Source of the DNA: a bacterium
GTDB taxonomy: Bacteria > BMS3Abin14
Length of the DNA stretch: 64,000 bases
Reading direction: 5' to 3'
NCBI GenBank assembly: GCA_029210965.1
Contig: JARGFZ010000001.1
Location: 62,001 to 126,000, forward strand
Positions within the stretch are counted from its first letter, which is position 1, and the number at the start of each line of letters is the position of its first letter. Of this stretch, positions 8,502-17,937 are shown in pieces. Made by a program: the position numbers and the translations under genes. The notes below the pieces were generated by a model. It was not told the DNA's origin. It made no database searches and was given only the letters and a program-made list of their open reading frames with translations.

Positions 8502-10761
8502 ATTCTGCCAGAGGCAGAATGTATCCAAGCGTGTCCCCGTACTCCACCCGGTCCCTCACCTCAGCGGTGAATACGCTCATGATACCGTCCCTGGGCGCTA
8601 CGACAGTGTAGACATTATCAACTCTGTCTTCCAAAAGGACCAGCTCCTGTTCTTCCATCACTTCATCGCCCGCTTTAACCAGCCACTGGACAACGTCCAG
8701 ACGGCCCGGGTCTTCATCAAGGCCATACAGGAACACAGCGCCCTCAGCAGCCGAGATCTCATCATCGGTGGGAACGCGGCTTGTGACGGTACCACGCACC
8801 GTCACAATTCCTGGAAAGTTTCCCGCTGTAAACACGGCATCGGCGATGCCTTCACCGTCCGTGGCAACGCTGACGGCGCTAATCTCACCGGTACCCGCCG
8901 CGATCTCATAGAGTACATCCACACTGCTGTTGGGGTTTCCGTTTGCATCGGTTACCCTGGCCGTCACCTTCGTCTCCCCTCCTGTCGTCACCTCGCCGGG
9001 TTTCGCCAAAAGCACGATCTTTGCGGGAGCGTCTGGACGCAATTCGATGGGAACTACTGTCACCATGCCTGAGGTCAGGTTCCGCACTTCAACCTGGACC
9101 TGGCCCATTACGATACCGGCAATATAGTCCGCGAAGGCCCGGCCCCTGGAATCGGTTTTTCCCTGGACAACGCGGATCGAGCCATTATCTCCCAGAAGGG
9201 TAAACCGCACAGTGTGGCCTGACACAGGTTCTCCGTCCGCGCCCCTAACCACTGCGGTTATCCGGCTCCGGCTCCGCCCGTCAGCAGTCAGCCACTCCCT
9301 GGACAGGGATATGTCCATGGTGCCGGCAACCGATAGAGCCCTCACCTTGGGTTCTGTGACCACGATATCAACAGATCCCTCAATAAAGGAGCGTACATAA
9401 CCGATACCCACATCGCCAGAAGTCATATTCTTGGCGCTTACCAGGATCGTCTTGGCCGCAAAACCGCTTACATACCGGGCTGTCACCGCACCGAAGGAAT
9501 CGGTCATACCGCCCCAGTCCACATCCAGGTCACCGCCCACGAGGTCTTCCAGGGTGCCGCTGCCAGCGATCCCCGTGTACTCGTCTGTCGTAGACATCGT
9601 CAGTTTCAATTCGTGTCCCTGGATCGCATTGCCGTTGGCATCTGTGATTATAACTGATACGTCGGAGGAAGAACTTTCATCGGCCGGAAGAATTTCCTCT
9701 GCCACTTTCACATCGGTGAAAACCCTTGCGTCCACATCAACCACCCGCTCCGAAGGAACCTGTGCAGCCTCCAACCCCTCAGGGCTCACAAGATGGCCAA
9801 CAACGGCTTCCTGTATTTCACCGTCCGACCAGCCTATAGAGAGGCTTCCTGTGTAGGTACCCGACGATCCGGGGAGCTCGTTCATGGGAACACCAATATG
9901 ATGACCCAGGTCGAAGCTGGCAGTCTGGTAGGCATCCCCCTTGAGTGTTACGGACACCGTGTCGCCTGTTACCAGTTTCCCCGAGTATCCGGCCACATGA
10001 AAACCGTTATGCCTGACGAGGCTTATGACCGGTACGAAGGGGTTTATGGGTTCATCATAGGTGCGAAGGAAAAGCAGGGGGCTGTTGAGATGTTCATAGC
10101 CTCCATCCGTCCCCTGGATCGGTTCTGCCCCTACCACGAGGCGGTTTGTCCGCTTCAGGATTTCATCCATTTTAAAAGGCTGGGGTACGACTATGGGCAA
10201 GGTGCGTCCGTTGAGGTGAAAGCCACAATCCCCCTCTTCCGGACCCCAGGTCATGGCGACGTGAAGGACACCGCCAGGAGCAATGGGTTCACCAAGAGGC
10301 AGGGTCGATGCAACGACCCTGGACTGACCGAAGCGAGGCGCTGACCAGTCACTGGACCATACATGATCGCTCATGAACCCCTCGAAGTTGATCTCCGGAG
10401 AGCCCTTAACGAAAGTCCCTTCCCAGAAAACCTGCGCCATGAACAGCGGAGCCCCCCGATCATCCACCAGGGTGAAGAGGGTCTCTATGGGTCTTACGTT
10501 CCTGCGAATCAGCCGCAACTCTATGGTACCGCTATCCTCGCTGAGGGCATCGTATGAGGGAAATGTGAGGAAATCACCCTTACTGGTACTGCTCGAAACA
10601 ACGGCTGAGCTCCAGCCCGCAGACTGGCCTGTGCCGATGTTGGAAGCCATGAAATCAACGTCCAGCAAAACATCGGCGGTCGCAGGTCCAGAGGCGGCGA
10701 CCAGGATCGACAGGGTGAGGAAGGAAAACCTTCCAATATGTGCCCATAAAGTATTCATCAC
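8500..10761 (-). CDS. Secreted Ig-repeat protein with lamin-G-like N-terminus and lipoyl-like C-terminus
   Basis: 753 aa. Residues 1-29 are a signal peptide (ends GPATA). About 30-225 looks like a concanavalin/lamin-G jelly roll (VLLDVDFMA, EDSGTIELRL, GGVLHVAMTW, GDCGFHLNGR). Then come three invasin-type (Big_1) Ig domains marked by ITDANGNAIQGHEL, VRGADGEPVSGHTV and VTDANGNPNSSVDV. The last 65 residues (VVQWLVKAGDEVMEEQELVLL to YGDTLGYILPLAE) read like a biotinyl/lipoyl barrel-sandwich hybrid, but the modified lysine is absent. It starts 95 bases after the end of the 19-haem cytochrome gene on the same strand. Probably a cell-surface or periplasmic structural protein; function unknown. Confidence 0.75.
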   Translation of the reverse strand: MMNTLWAHIGRFSFLTLSILVAASGPATADVLLDVDFMASNIGTGQSAGWSSAVVSSSTSKGDFLTFPSYDALSEDSGTIELRLIRRNVRPIETLFTLVDDRGAPLFMAQVFWEGTFVKGSPEINFEGFMSDHVWSSDWSAPRFGQSRVVASTLPLGEPIAPGGVLHVAMTWGPEEGDCGFHLNGRTLPIVVPQPFKMDEILKRTNRLVVGAEPIQGTDGGYEHLNSPLLFLRTYDEPINPFVPVISLVRHNGFHVAGYSGKLVTGDTVSVTLKGDAYQTASFDLGHHIGVPMNELPGSSGTYTGSLSIGWSDGEIQEAVVGHLVSPEGLEAAQVPSERVVDVDARVFTDVKVAEEILPADESSSSDVSVIITDANGNAIQGHELKLTMSTTDEYTGIAGSGTLEDLVGGDLDVDWGGMTDSFGAVTARYVSGFAAKTILVSAKNMTSGDVGIGYVRSFIEGSVDIVVTEPKVRALSVAGTMDISLSREWLTADGRSRSRITAVVRGADGEPVSGHTVRFTLLGDNGSIRVVQGKTDSRGRAFADYIAGIVMGQVQVEVRNLTSGMVTVVPIELRPDAPAKIVLLAKPGEVTTGGETKVTARVTDANGNPNSSVDVLYEIAAGTGEISAVSVATDGEGIADAVFTAGNFPGIVTVRGTVTSRVPTDDEISAAEGAVFLYGLDEDPGRLDVVQWLVKAGDEVMEEQELVLLEDRVDNVYTVVAPRDGIMSVFTAEVRDRVEYGDTLGYILPLAE

Positions 10762-10827
10762 ATCATTAACCCGTAAAGGGGAAATATAACAAAGCTGCTA
10801 ATATATTACACACATTACACCCTAAAT

Positions 10828-10845
10828 AGTTACATTTTTGTAACT
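10828..10845. promoter_or_regulatory. Inverted repeat upstream of the Ig-repeat gene
   Basis: AGTTAC, six bases, GTAACT: a perfect 6-bp dyad 67 bases before the start codon and 11 bases after the cytochrome stop, set in AT-rich DNA. It could be an operator or a weak processing hairpin; there is no U-run typical of a terminator. Confidence 0.35.
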
Positions 10846-10855
10846 GATGTCTCAT

Positions 10856-13800
10856 CTATTGATTTCCTGGAAACTCGGCCCACGGTGTGACCCTGTTCCA
10901 TCCTTCACCGAAGGCGTTGTCGTAGTTGCTCAGGCGATGACAGTTCTGAGCGGATGTGGAGTTGCCCCAGGTCACCCCCGAGTTCTCCGGGCTTATATTT
11001 TCCCCTGCCCGGTTCGTTTCGGTACCGGTGAAGGGGAGTGAATCGATACCAGCCCTCGGGTCGTCCCAGGTGTTGTGGTTGGTATCCAGGCAGTTGGTTA
11101 TCATCAGGCGCTTGAGCCGGGAGGCGTGGGGGCTGTGACACTTGGAGCACGTAAACCGGTGATAGGGGTAGTCCACTACACCTGCACCAGCCGTCGTCCC
11201 CCACGAGAAGTGCCTGAAGACGTATGGAAAATTCATGGCCGTGTCCACATATAGTTGGGTTTTAAATGCGTGGCCCTGTGCGCCTCTAAACCCCAGAGCC
11301 CTGTCGTTGGTCCCCAGCAGGAAGTTCTGATAAGCCATGGCCGGCGCCCCTCCTGGTACCCCCACGGCAGTGGAGAGTTTATACCCCGTTGTACCCAGCC
11401 TCAGCCCGTCATCGAAGACATTGGCTGCCCCGGTTCCGTCTCCGCCTGTCACGGCCGCCGCATGTCCATTGCTTCCTACCCAATCCGACGCTGCGTTACC
11501 AAAGGTATTAAGTGTATTGATCTCGTCGGCTGACCACAGGCCATCTCCGTCACCGTGGCACGGTTCACAAAGTCCCGCCACCTTATCTGCCGAATTGAAG
11601 GAGGGGTTACTTGTAGGTGAACCGCTGTTCTGGTCAATGAAATAGCCTCCCGGTTGGGTATTGGCAGTAGATCCGCGAGGGACTGCACCGAAGGTGCCGC
11701 TGACATCGGGGTATATATGCTGATCTCCTCCCGCATCAAAACGTGGAGCTCCATCCTCCGGATAAGGGTTACCCATCCAGGTACCTCTCAGATAGGGCGA
11801 CACGGCCGGAGACCCTGCCTTTGTGTTATGGACATCGTGACAGTAGGAGCACCTGATGGAACCCACGGCGTCCACACCGGGACCTGAGGCCGCAAAATCG
11901 GCGGCGTGAGTGGACTGGATGGGCCCGCCCTTGTAAAGGTATTCGGCGCTTGTCCAGGTGGCGGCCGTCCAGTCGGTCACATCCACGCTGCCGGAATCGT
12001 AATCGGGGAAAGTTCCGTTGGTGTCCATGGTCGGCAGCCCCCACTCAGACACACCTACTGTATCGTGGCACCCCCAGCACATCTGGGCCTCTGTGGCCGC
12101 ACCGAACCTTACCGTCGCAGTCCCGCCCAACTGGATGGCGTTTCCGTGACTCGAGAAGCCCCCGCCCGTATCGAAAACAGGGATCAGCTGCCCGGAAGCA
12201 AGAACCGTTGATATCTCCACATCGTTGACACCAGTTACGCCGTCCGCATGACCACCATGACAATCCACACATACACCCGCAACGTAGCCTGATCCTGTCG
12301 GCCCGTCGGCATCCACATGAGAGGAACTGGCCAGGACAACAGGGGCCCCAGCCAGACCGCTATCATGGCATCCGTTGCAGTCGCTGGGAGCAAAAGCTCC
12401 GCGATGCCAGTGACATACGGTGCACCTGGTTCCCCCCGCAGGAGTGTTCATGTGACCATTCTTGGACGTATCGCTCACTACGTGCCACATGAGAGCGGGA
12501 TCATTGTGGCAGACCTGACACACCCCGGTGTACGCATCCACCGGCGCATAGTCGGTCCCCTTTCCAGTGAGAGGAGTAAATATGACCGCGCTGCCTGTTG
12601 GGGTGATCAACTGTCCGGTGGTGATTGATGATGCCGCAGAGGGGTATTGCCAGATCAGCTTGGCGTTGTCGGTGAAAGATCCGTTACCGTGGGGGTTATG
12701 GCAATCCCAGCACCACCCGCCTCCGTCCGCACCAGTGTGCCTGAGACCCCAGTGAGCAGTATCCATATTGACGGAAGAGTTGGCCGTGGAGAGGGGACTA
12801 GCAGAGCTGTCCACTGATATCCCTGCCCCCGCGGAGCTATGACACACCAGACACACCTGGCTACCGGGGCTGCCTGGCCCATAAGTTCTCAATCTGTAAG
12901 GGTTGTTTGCAACATCCAGAGGGTTTGAGGGGTGCTGGTCTGCTGTCGTCAGATGGCAATAGACGCATTCCCTGCCCTGCTGCAGCCCCCAGGCAGGGTT
13001 CCCGTGACCGTCACTGTCAAAATCTGTGGCGTTGATACCCAGAGGAAGATCCTCGGCCGGTGTTTCCCTCTCGGATACTTTGGGGGCACTGTGGCATGCC
13101 AGGCAGCCTTCCCCAGGAAGCTGTACATTGTTATGGCCATGACAATCGGTGCACGGCTGGGTGCTGTCGCTGCGATGGGACCATATTGTATTCGGCGGAG
13201 GAAAGGACGGTGACCCGTCCGGATGTAAAGCCGTCCTCACCTTTATCCCATAAATTGTTAGAACGGGATCTCCCGCTGTAACGATGAGAGGATTAATGCC
13301 TACGCTGAAGGAAAGAGTTGATTCGTCCCAGTCGGAGGACCCGTGGCACCAAAGGCACATTTCACGGCCGGTGCCGTCATCTTCCCCCACTGCCTGCCCG
13401 GCCCTGCTCACGGCACTGGTCTTGAAAACCTTCCCGGTAAAGTAACTGTCGTTGTTGGTAGCGACCTTGTCCTCACCGGCATAAACTTCCCGGGCAAAGA
13501 ATGCCTCATCATCGGAGGCAGAGTTGATCTCCCCCATGTGCGGATCATGGCACAACTGGCAAGGTATCTTATCCCCGATACTGATCTCGTAGAGAAACCG
13601 TCCCGTGGGTGTCCGAACCTGGTAATTGTCAATTTCTGTTCCACTGTCCATGGAGGTCATGACGTAGTGTCCCCCCGGTACATAAATATCCGGGGATCCT
13701 GTCACCTTGAAAAAATCAGTGGCGTCGAGAGGGCCGTCCGGTTCCCGGCCATCGGGAACCTCATAATAACCTACCACTCCGCCAGGTGCGCTCTGTCGGT

Positions 13801-14419
13801 CCCCGCCAAAGGCGATGTCCTGCGGATTGTTGTCGAAATCAAATACGGTATCGGGAAAGCTGTCGATGTGGTTGCCCGAGTGACAATCGAAGCAAAGGGC
13901 GGTAGTGCCGATGAGATAATCTGGTCTGACAGAGGCCGACTGGCCAAGATCCCTTTTCTGAAAGAGATCGTTAAACTCTTCCGTCAGGTCCCTGGTCCAG
14001 AGACTGGTCACGGGGATGACCACACCCTCAAAACCCAGAGTCCCTGGATCGGGCAGGTGCAGATCGTGACAGGCACTGCAGGCACCTCTCGGGGCAACGG
14101 TTTCCCCTGAAAAATCGTGAAGTGAGCCATTAAACCGTCCAACATCCCTGGCGTTTAAAGCCCACGAGGGAGGGGTCCCATCGTGACAATCCAAGCACAG
14201 GTCGCCCGGGGACACTGCGTCCGGCGTTAGATCCCTGCACCAAAGGGTCAGCTCGCAGGAACCGTGAGAGGTGTGACATTGACCGCATAGTCCACTGCCA
14301 CCTGATGCGATGTAAGCCGGGCTGGCTGAAAGATCGTGAACCGTTCCGCCAAGGGGTGCTGCCCCGGAGTTTGAAACGCAGCTGAGCACAGCAACACCGA
14401 TGACGGCAACGCGTGCCAT
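10856..14419 (-). CDS. Giant nineteen-haem c-type cytochrome
   Basis: 1187 aa from ATG 14419 (AGGA nine bases upstream; the frame extends to TTG 14476). Residues 1-21 form a signal peptide (MARVAVIGVAVLSCVSNSGAA). I count 19 canonical CXXCH sites, from CGQCH to CSKCH, spaced widely in Gly/Ser/Asp-rich sequence. The C-terminus has a non-canonical AQNCHR followed by GWNRVTPW, a tail I associate with delta-proteobacterial multihaem cytochromes. The long haem-poor linkers suggest a surface-exposed electron carrier, probably in metal or extracellular electron transfer; this is inference. It is followed at 95 bases by the Ig-repeat gene, possibly in one transcript. Confidence 0.88.
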   Translation of the reverse strand: MARVAVIGVAVLSCVSNSGAAPLGGTVHDLSASPAYIASGGSGLCGQCHTSHGSCELTLWCRDLTPDAVSPGDLCLDCHDGTPPSWALNARDVGRFNGSLHDFSGETVAPRGACSACHDLHLPDPGTLGFEGVVIPVTSLWTRDLTEEFNDLFQKRDLGQSASVRPDYLIGTTALCFDCHSGNHIDSFPDTVFDFDNNPQDIAFGGDRQSAPGGVVGYYEVPDGREPDGPLDATDFFKVTGSPDIYVPGGHYVMTSMDSGTEIDNYQVRTPTGRFLYEISIGDKIPCQLCHDPHMGEINSASDDEAFFAREVYAGEDKVATNNDSYFTGKVFKTSAVSRAGQAVGEDDGTGREMCLWCHGSSDWDESTLSFSVGINPLIVTAGDPVLTIYGIKVRTALHPDGSPSFPPPNTIWSHRSDSTQPCTDCHGHNNVQLPGEGCLACHSAPKVSERETPAEDLPLGINATDFDSDGHGNPAWGLQQGRECVYCHLTTADQHPSNPLDVANNPYRLRTYGPGSPGSQVCLVCHSSAGAGISVDSSASPLSTANSSVNMDTAHWGLRHTGADGGGWCWDCHNPHGNGSFTDNAKLIWQYPSAASSITTGQLITPTGSAVIFTPLTGKGTDYAPVDAYTGVCQVCHNDPALMWHVVSDTSKNGHMNTPAGGTRCTVCHWHRGAFAPSDCNGCHDSGLAGAPVVLASSSHVDADGPTGSGYVAGVCVDCHGGHADGVTGVNDVEISTVLASGQLIPVFDTGGGFSSHGNAIQLGGTATVRFGAATEAQMCWGCHDTVGVSEWGLPTMDTNGTFPDYDSGSVDVTDWTAATWTSAEYLYKGGPIQSTHAADFAASGPGVDAVGSIRCSYCHDVHNTKAGSPAVSPYLRGTWMGNPYPEDGAPRFDAGGDQHIYPDVSGTFGAVPRGSTANTQPGGYFIDQNSGSPTSNPSFNSADKVAGLCEPCHGDGDGLWSADEINTLNTFGNAASDWVGSNGHAAAVTGGDGTGAANVFDDGLRLGTTGYKLSTAVGVPGGAPAMAYQNFLLGTNDRALGFRGAQGHAFKTQLYVDTAMNFPYVFRHFSWGTTAGAGVVDYPYHRFTCSKCHSPHASRLKRLMITNCLDTNHNTWDDPRAGIDSLPFTGTETNRAGENISPENSGVTWGNSTSAQNCHRLSNYDNAFGEGWNRVTPWAEFPGNQ

Positions 14420-14640
14420 AAGGCCATTCCTGCACCTGCTGTAAAATTGAGCCCTTATCCTCACGCTACCACCCAAAACCTGAAAAGATCACGCCCAACA
14501 TCTGTTAATTTGTCAGATAGCAGTGCTGTTCGTATCGCCAACCCCAGACTTTGAAAATGTCTGTATTATCAACATGTTGCAAAGCCAATGCCACCACAGG
14601 CACATAGTTGTAATCCTATAACCGCTTGAAAACAAAGAAA

Positions 14641-14675
14641 AAGGCCGCCACGGGATCAACCCCTTTGGCGGCCTT
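14641..14675 (-). terminator. Intrinsic terminator after fabH
   Basis: AAGGCCGCC and GGCGGCCTT pair perfectly around a 17-base loop; on the minus strand the stem is followed by TTTCTTTG. It lies 45 bases after the fabH stop and separates fabH from the 19-haem cytochrome gene. Confidence 0.8.
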
Positions 14676-14719
14676 AATTACCAAAAAGCCTATAATTGAC
14701 AATCAGGTTCCGAAATTCG

Positions 14720-15703
14720 TCACCAACGCAGTATAGTCCCTCCCCACGTCAGTCCCGCTCCGAACCCGGCAAGGGCCACGATATCCCCCTTTTTTATCCT
14801 TCCATCACGGTTCGCCTCGTCGAGAGCTATGGGTATGGTGCCTGCCGAAGTGTTGCCGTATTTCTCAAGGTTAACAATGAACTTCTCCCTGGGTATGTCC
14901 AGCGCCTTGGCTGCCGCGTCGATGATCCGGAGATTTGCCTGGTGAGGTATGATCCAGTCCACGTCAGCCAGGGTAAGCCCGTCTGTCTTGTTAAGGGCCC
15001 CCCGCACGGCATCGGGGAGTGCCCTGACGCCGAACTTGAACACTTCCTTTCCTTCCATTGTGATAGCGAAATCCTTACTGACCTTGTCCCCGAGGGGTGA
15101 AAGGTCAGATACTCCAGGCGTCACCGCAAGCCACGGCGGGGGAGCTGAACCGTCGGACTTCATGTAGGACGACAGGATCCCGTGGTCGCCGCCTTCATGT
15201 CTCAGAATGGCCGCCCCACCCCCATCCGCGAAGAGAACACATGTGTTTCGGTCGGTCCAGTCCAGAACACGGGACAGGGTCTCGGCCCCTATAACGAGAG
15301 CTGTCCTGACACCCTGATCAGGCATCATCCCGTTGGCAACGGCAAGTCCGTAGACAAAACCTGAGCAGGCCGCCTCAAGGTCGAAACAGAACGCGTTTTT
15401 TGCACCGATCTTCCCCTGGACCAGGCAGGCGGTGGAAGGAAGAAGTCTGTCGGGGCTCAAGGTTGCCACGATGATCAGATCGATCTCCTCCGGCTGAACG
15501 TCGGCCATTTTCATGGCCTCGATCGCTGCCCTCACACTGAAATCGGAGGTTGCCTCATTATCTGCCGCTATGCGCCTTTCCCTAATACCGGTCCTGGAGA
15601 CGATCCATTCGTCCGTGGTGTCAACGATCTTGGCCAGGTCATCGTTAGTAACAATACGGGAAGGAACACCCATTCCTGTCCCTATTATGCGGTTTCCCTT
15701 CAT
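14720..15703 (-). CDS. fabH: 3-oxoacyl-[ACP] synthase III (FabH)
   Basis: 327 aa, full family length. It condenses acetyl-CoA with malonyl-ACP to begin fatty-acid synthesis in the cytoplasm. The catalytic triad is visible: Cys113 in LEAACSGF, His254 in WIIPHQANLRI and Asn284 in EKYGNTSAGT; the N-terminal TTDEWIVSRTGIRERR is also diagnostic. The start has a strong AAGGAG site. It begins 3 bases after the methyltransferase stop, so the two are likely cotranscribed. It is away from the usual plsX/fabD neighbours, and more than one FabH per genome is common. Confidence 0.93.
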   Translation of the reverse strand: MKGNRIIGTGMGVPSRIVTNDDLAKIVDTTDEWIVSRTGIRERRIAADNEATSDFSVRAAIEAMKMADVQPEEIDLIIVATLSPDRLLPSTACLVQGKIGAKNAFCFDLEAACSGFVYGLAVANGMMPDQGVRTALVIGAETLSRVLDWTDRNTCVLFADGGGAAILRHEGGDHGILSSYMKSDGSAPPPWLAVTPGVSDLSPLGDKVSKDFAITMEGKEVFKFGVRALPDAVRGALNKTDGLTLADVDWIIPHQANLRIIDAAAKALDIPREKFIVNLEKYGNTSAGTIPIALDEANRDGRIKKGDIVALAGFGAGLTWGGTILRW

Positions 15704-15706
15704 CCT

Positions 15707-16504
15707 TTATCTCCTTTTTTCCCCAGGCTTTCTTGCTGTTATCAATACTCTTTTATTCATGAAACCGTAATCCCCGTTTTTCTCATGAGGACTGAAGTTA
15801 CGATGGACATTGACATCAACGAAACCGGATTTATAAACAAGAGCTTCCAGTTCATTGGGGCGATATATTCTAATAGCGTAGGACTGGTCCCGTACCAGGC
15901 CATTTTGCCTGGAGAAAACCATCTCCCGGGCCTTTATCCTGCAGCCGTTCAGTTCCCTGTGCCTGCATACGACAAGATCCTCATCCACCTGGTGCCAGGC
16001 GTTGGGATTGAGTTCATCCAGTACCTTGTCCCCATCAGTGACATCCACAAGGATAGCCGCATCCGGTTTGAGAAGACGGTAGGACTCAGTCAGGATCCTC
16101 CCGTCGTCATCTTCATCCGGCAGGTATCCAAGAGAGTTGCCGAGAATGAGGATGTGATCGAAACTGGCGGAGGACAAGCCGGTATCCCTTGCATCCCTCT
16201 GAATGAACCGGACCCCACAACAGTTCTTCTCACCGGCCGTTCTTCTACCCAGTTCTACCAGATGGTGAGAATAGTCCACAACCGTGCAATCTGCGTAACC
16301 CCGCTCCCAGAGCTCCAGACTGTGCCGTCCCTGTCCTCCGCACATGTCCAGGATCCGGTGCCCGGGTTCCGGAGAAAGGAGACTGCAGATAAGGTCCACC
16401 TCACGCATGGAGATCTCCTGGTCGCAAACCGACCGGGCGTCGGTCTTTAGGTAGATCTCATCAAACAGTGTCTTCCACCAGTCTGGATCCACAACGATGC
16501 CCAT
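15707..16504 (-). CDS. Class I SAM-dependent methyltransferase
   Basis: 265 aa. Motif I is ILDMCGGQGRHSLEL (about residues 51-65), the acidic strand after it is TVVDYSHHLVELG, and FDHILILGNSLGYLPDEDDD forms motif IV, followed by LLKPDAAILVDVTDGD. This is the Methyltransf_25 type, cytoplasmic. The substrate cannot be told; small-molecule and lipid methyltransferases share this pattern. It ends 3 bases before fabH and starts 6 bases after the ATP-grasp-like gene, so the three form a tight unit. Confidence 0.82.
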   Translation of the reverse strand: MGIVVDPDWWKTLFDEIYLKTDARSVCDQEISMREVDLICSLLSPEPGHRILDMCGGQGRHSLELWERGYADCTVVDYSHHLVELGRRTAGEKNCCGVRFIQRDARDTGLSSASFDHILILGNSLGYLPDEDDDGRILTESYRLLKPDAAILVDVTDGDKVLDELNPNAWHQVDEDLVVCRHRELNGCRIKAREMVFSRQNGLVRDQSYAIRIYRPNELEALVYKSGFVDVNVHRNFSPHEKNGDYGFMNKRVLITARKPGEKRR

Positions 16505-16510
16505 GGATCG

Positions 16511-17917
16511 TTAACCTTCCACCGGGTGGGCACCAAAGGAGAAGAGACCGTCGGATGCAAAGACTGCCGGACCGCCCTTCCACGGCTGCATGCCGGCTAT
16601 TTCAAGCTCCTCCGCTTCGATACAAATATAGTCACCCAGAGCACCTGCAAGCCACATCTTTTCGAGGGTCTGACTATCGGTCCACATGCACTTGCAGTAC
16701 CTGGCCAGCGCCGCCAGATGCCCTTCGCTAATAATGCGCGGTCTGATAGCCATCCTTATCGGCCCCAGAAGGTAGGTGAACTTTTCATCCAGAGCCATTC
16801 TCTCTTGCTGCCCAACGACATCCCGAAGGTCTCCGTATCCAATACTCATGATCGCGTCATTGATCTTCTCTACAGCCTGCCTCACCGTCATGTTGGATCT
16901 CAAAACCGCAAGGGGCTGGACTCCGCCGCCGCTTCCGACGTTGGTGGGCACACCCCCGAAGCGAACAAGGAACCCGAACAGCCCATCCGGACCCATGAGG
17001 CACCTGAAATCTGTCTGGTAGCGCTCCAGGACAACGCTTCTGGACTCAGGATCCACGGCAGGGTTATCCTCGGCCCAGAGGTTGAGAGGGATCTTCTCCT
17101 GCAGGATGTAGCTGCCCTTTGACAGAGCAAGATCAATGGCCTCGGCGGCATCCGGGTTCACACCTCCTACGCGCACTCCCATGCCCGAATATCCTCTTTC
17201 GGGTTTCAAAACCAGGTTGTCCCAGTTGACGTAGGCCCACTGAATGAGATCATCTATCTTCTCACCTGCAGGGCCTGTAGCCGCCCCTTCACGAAACCGT
17301 CTCGTCCACGGTGTCCTGCGAACCGTTTCCTCACTGAAATGCTTTCCCAGAGGCCCGGTGAAGACCTCGAACATGCTTTTTACGTTTATGGGCTCTGTCC
17401 CCCTGGGGTTGACGACTCTACCCTCCCTCACCGCCTGGAGAACCGGTGTGAGATCCTGCTTTCGGTGAAGGTTGAGAAGGACGTCTGAATTAAAGTCCAT
17501 GAAAATAGTTGAAACAGGCTGGCCCCTGTAGGAAACCCTGCCGTTGTGCAGTCCCAGTTCATGGGGAGCCATGAGCGCCCCGGTTATGCCCTCCACAGCG
17601 GAAAGGTGCCCTGCCAGGTTGATGTTTTCGGTAACATCCACCAGGGTCTCCTCCTCGGCTACCACGGCAATGAGCCCGGGAGCACTACCTTCCCTGGACC
17701 TGTGAACAGCAACGAGCATATCCACAAAACCGTACACCGGATACAACAGAGGATGGAGAAAATCCAGGTCAACACCCGGATCCTTGATCTGGAGGATCTT
17801 GTCCCATACAACCTTGCCAATATTCTGGGTGATCCTCTGATAATCCCATCCCCCGGGACTGCCAAGGTTCCACTCGGAGTGATATCCGAGAAAATCGTTT
17901 TTTATGTCAAATTCCAA
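16511..17917 (-). CDS. ATP-grasp-like protein of unknown substrate
   Basis: 468 aa, starting at TTG 17917 with AAGGA nine bases upstream. The central part has NWDNLVLKPERGYSGMGVRV (about residues 230-250), a glycine-rich ATP-grasp loop with an ATP-binding lysine, followed by GSYILQEKIPLN, the hinge. The C-terminal QTDFRCLMGPDGLFGFLVRF and GGVPTNVGSGGGVQPLAV suggest the metal/phosphate end of the fold, like the circularly permuted or glutathionylspermidine-synthase-like ATP-grasp group. It would ligate a carboxylate to an amine or thiol using ATP. Substrate unknown. The neighbouring methyltransferase and FabH may act on the same compound. Confidence 0.55.
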   Translation of the reverse strand: MEFDIKNDFLGYHSEWNLGSPGGWDYQRITQNIGKVVWDKILQIKDPGVDLDFLHPLLYPVYGFVDMLVAVHRSREGSAPGLIAVVAEEETLVDVTENINLAGHLSAVEGITGALMAPHELGLHNGRVSYRGQPVSTIFMDFNSDVLLNLHRKQDLTPVLQAVREGRVVNPRGTEPINVKSMFEVFTGPLGKHFSEETVRRTPWTRRFREGAATGPAGEKIDDLIQWAYVNWDNLVLKPERGYSGMGVRVGGVNPDAAEAIDLALSKGSYILQEKIPLNLWAEDNPAVDPESRSVVLERYQTDFRCLMGPDGLFGFLVRFGGVPTNVGSGGGVQPLAVLRSNMTVRQAVEKINDAIMSIGYGDLRDVVGQQERMALDEKFTYLLGPIRMAIRPRIISEGHLAALARYCKCMWTDSQTLEKMWLAGALGDYICIEAEELEIAGMQPWKGGPAVFASDGLFSFGAHPVEG

Positions 17918-17937
17918 AGTTTAAATTCCTTAAGAGC

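Noticed and set aside
8500-8700. Functional biotin or lipoyl carrier domain
   Set aside because: The protein has a signal peptide and the acceptor lysine is missing.
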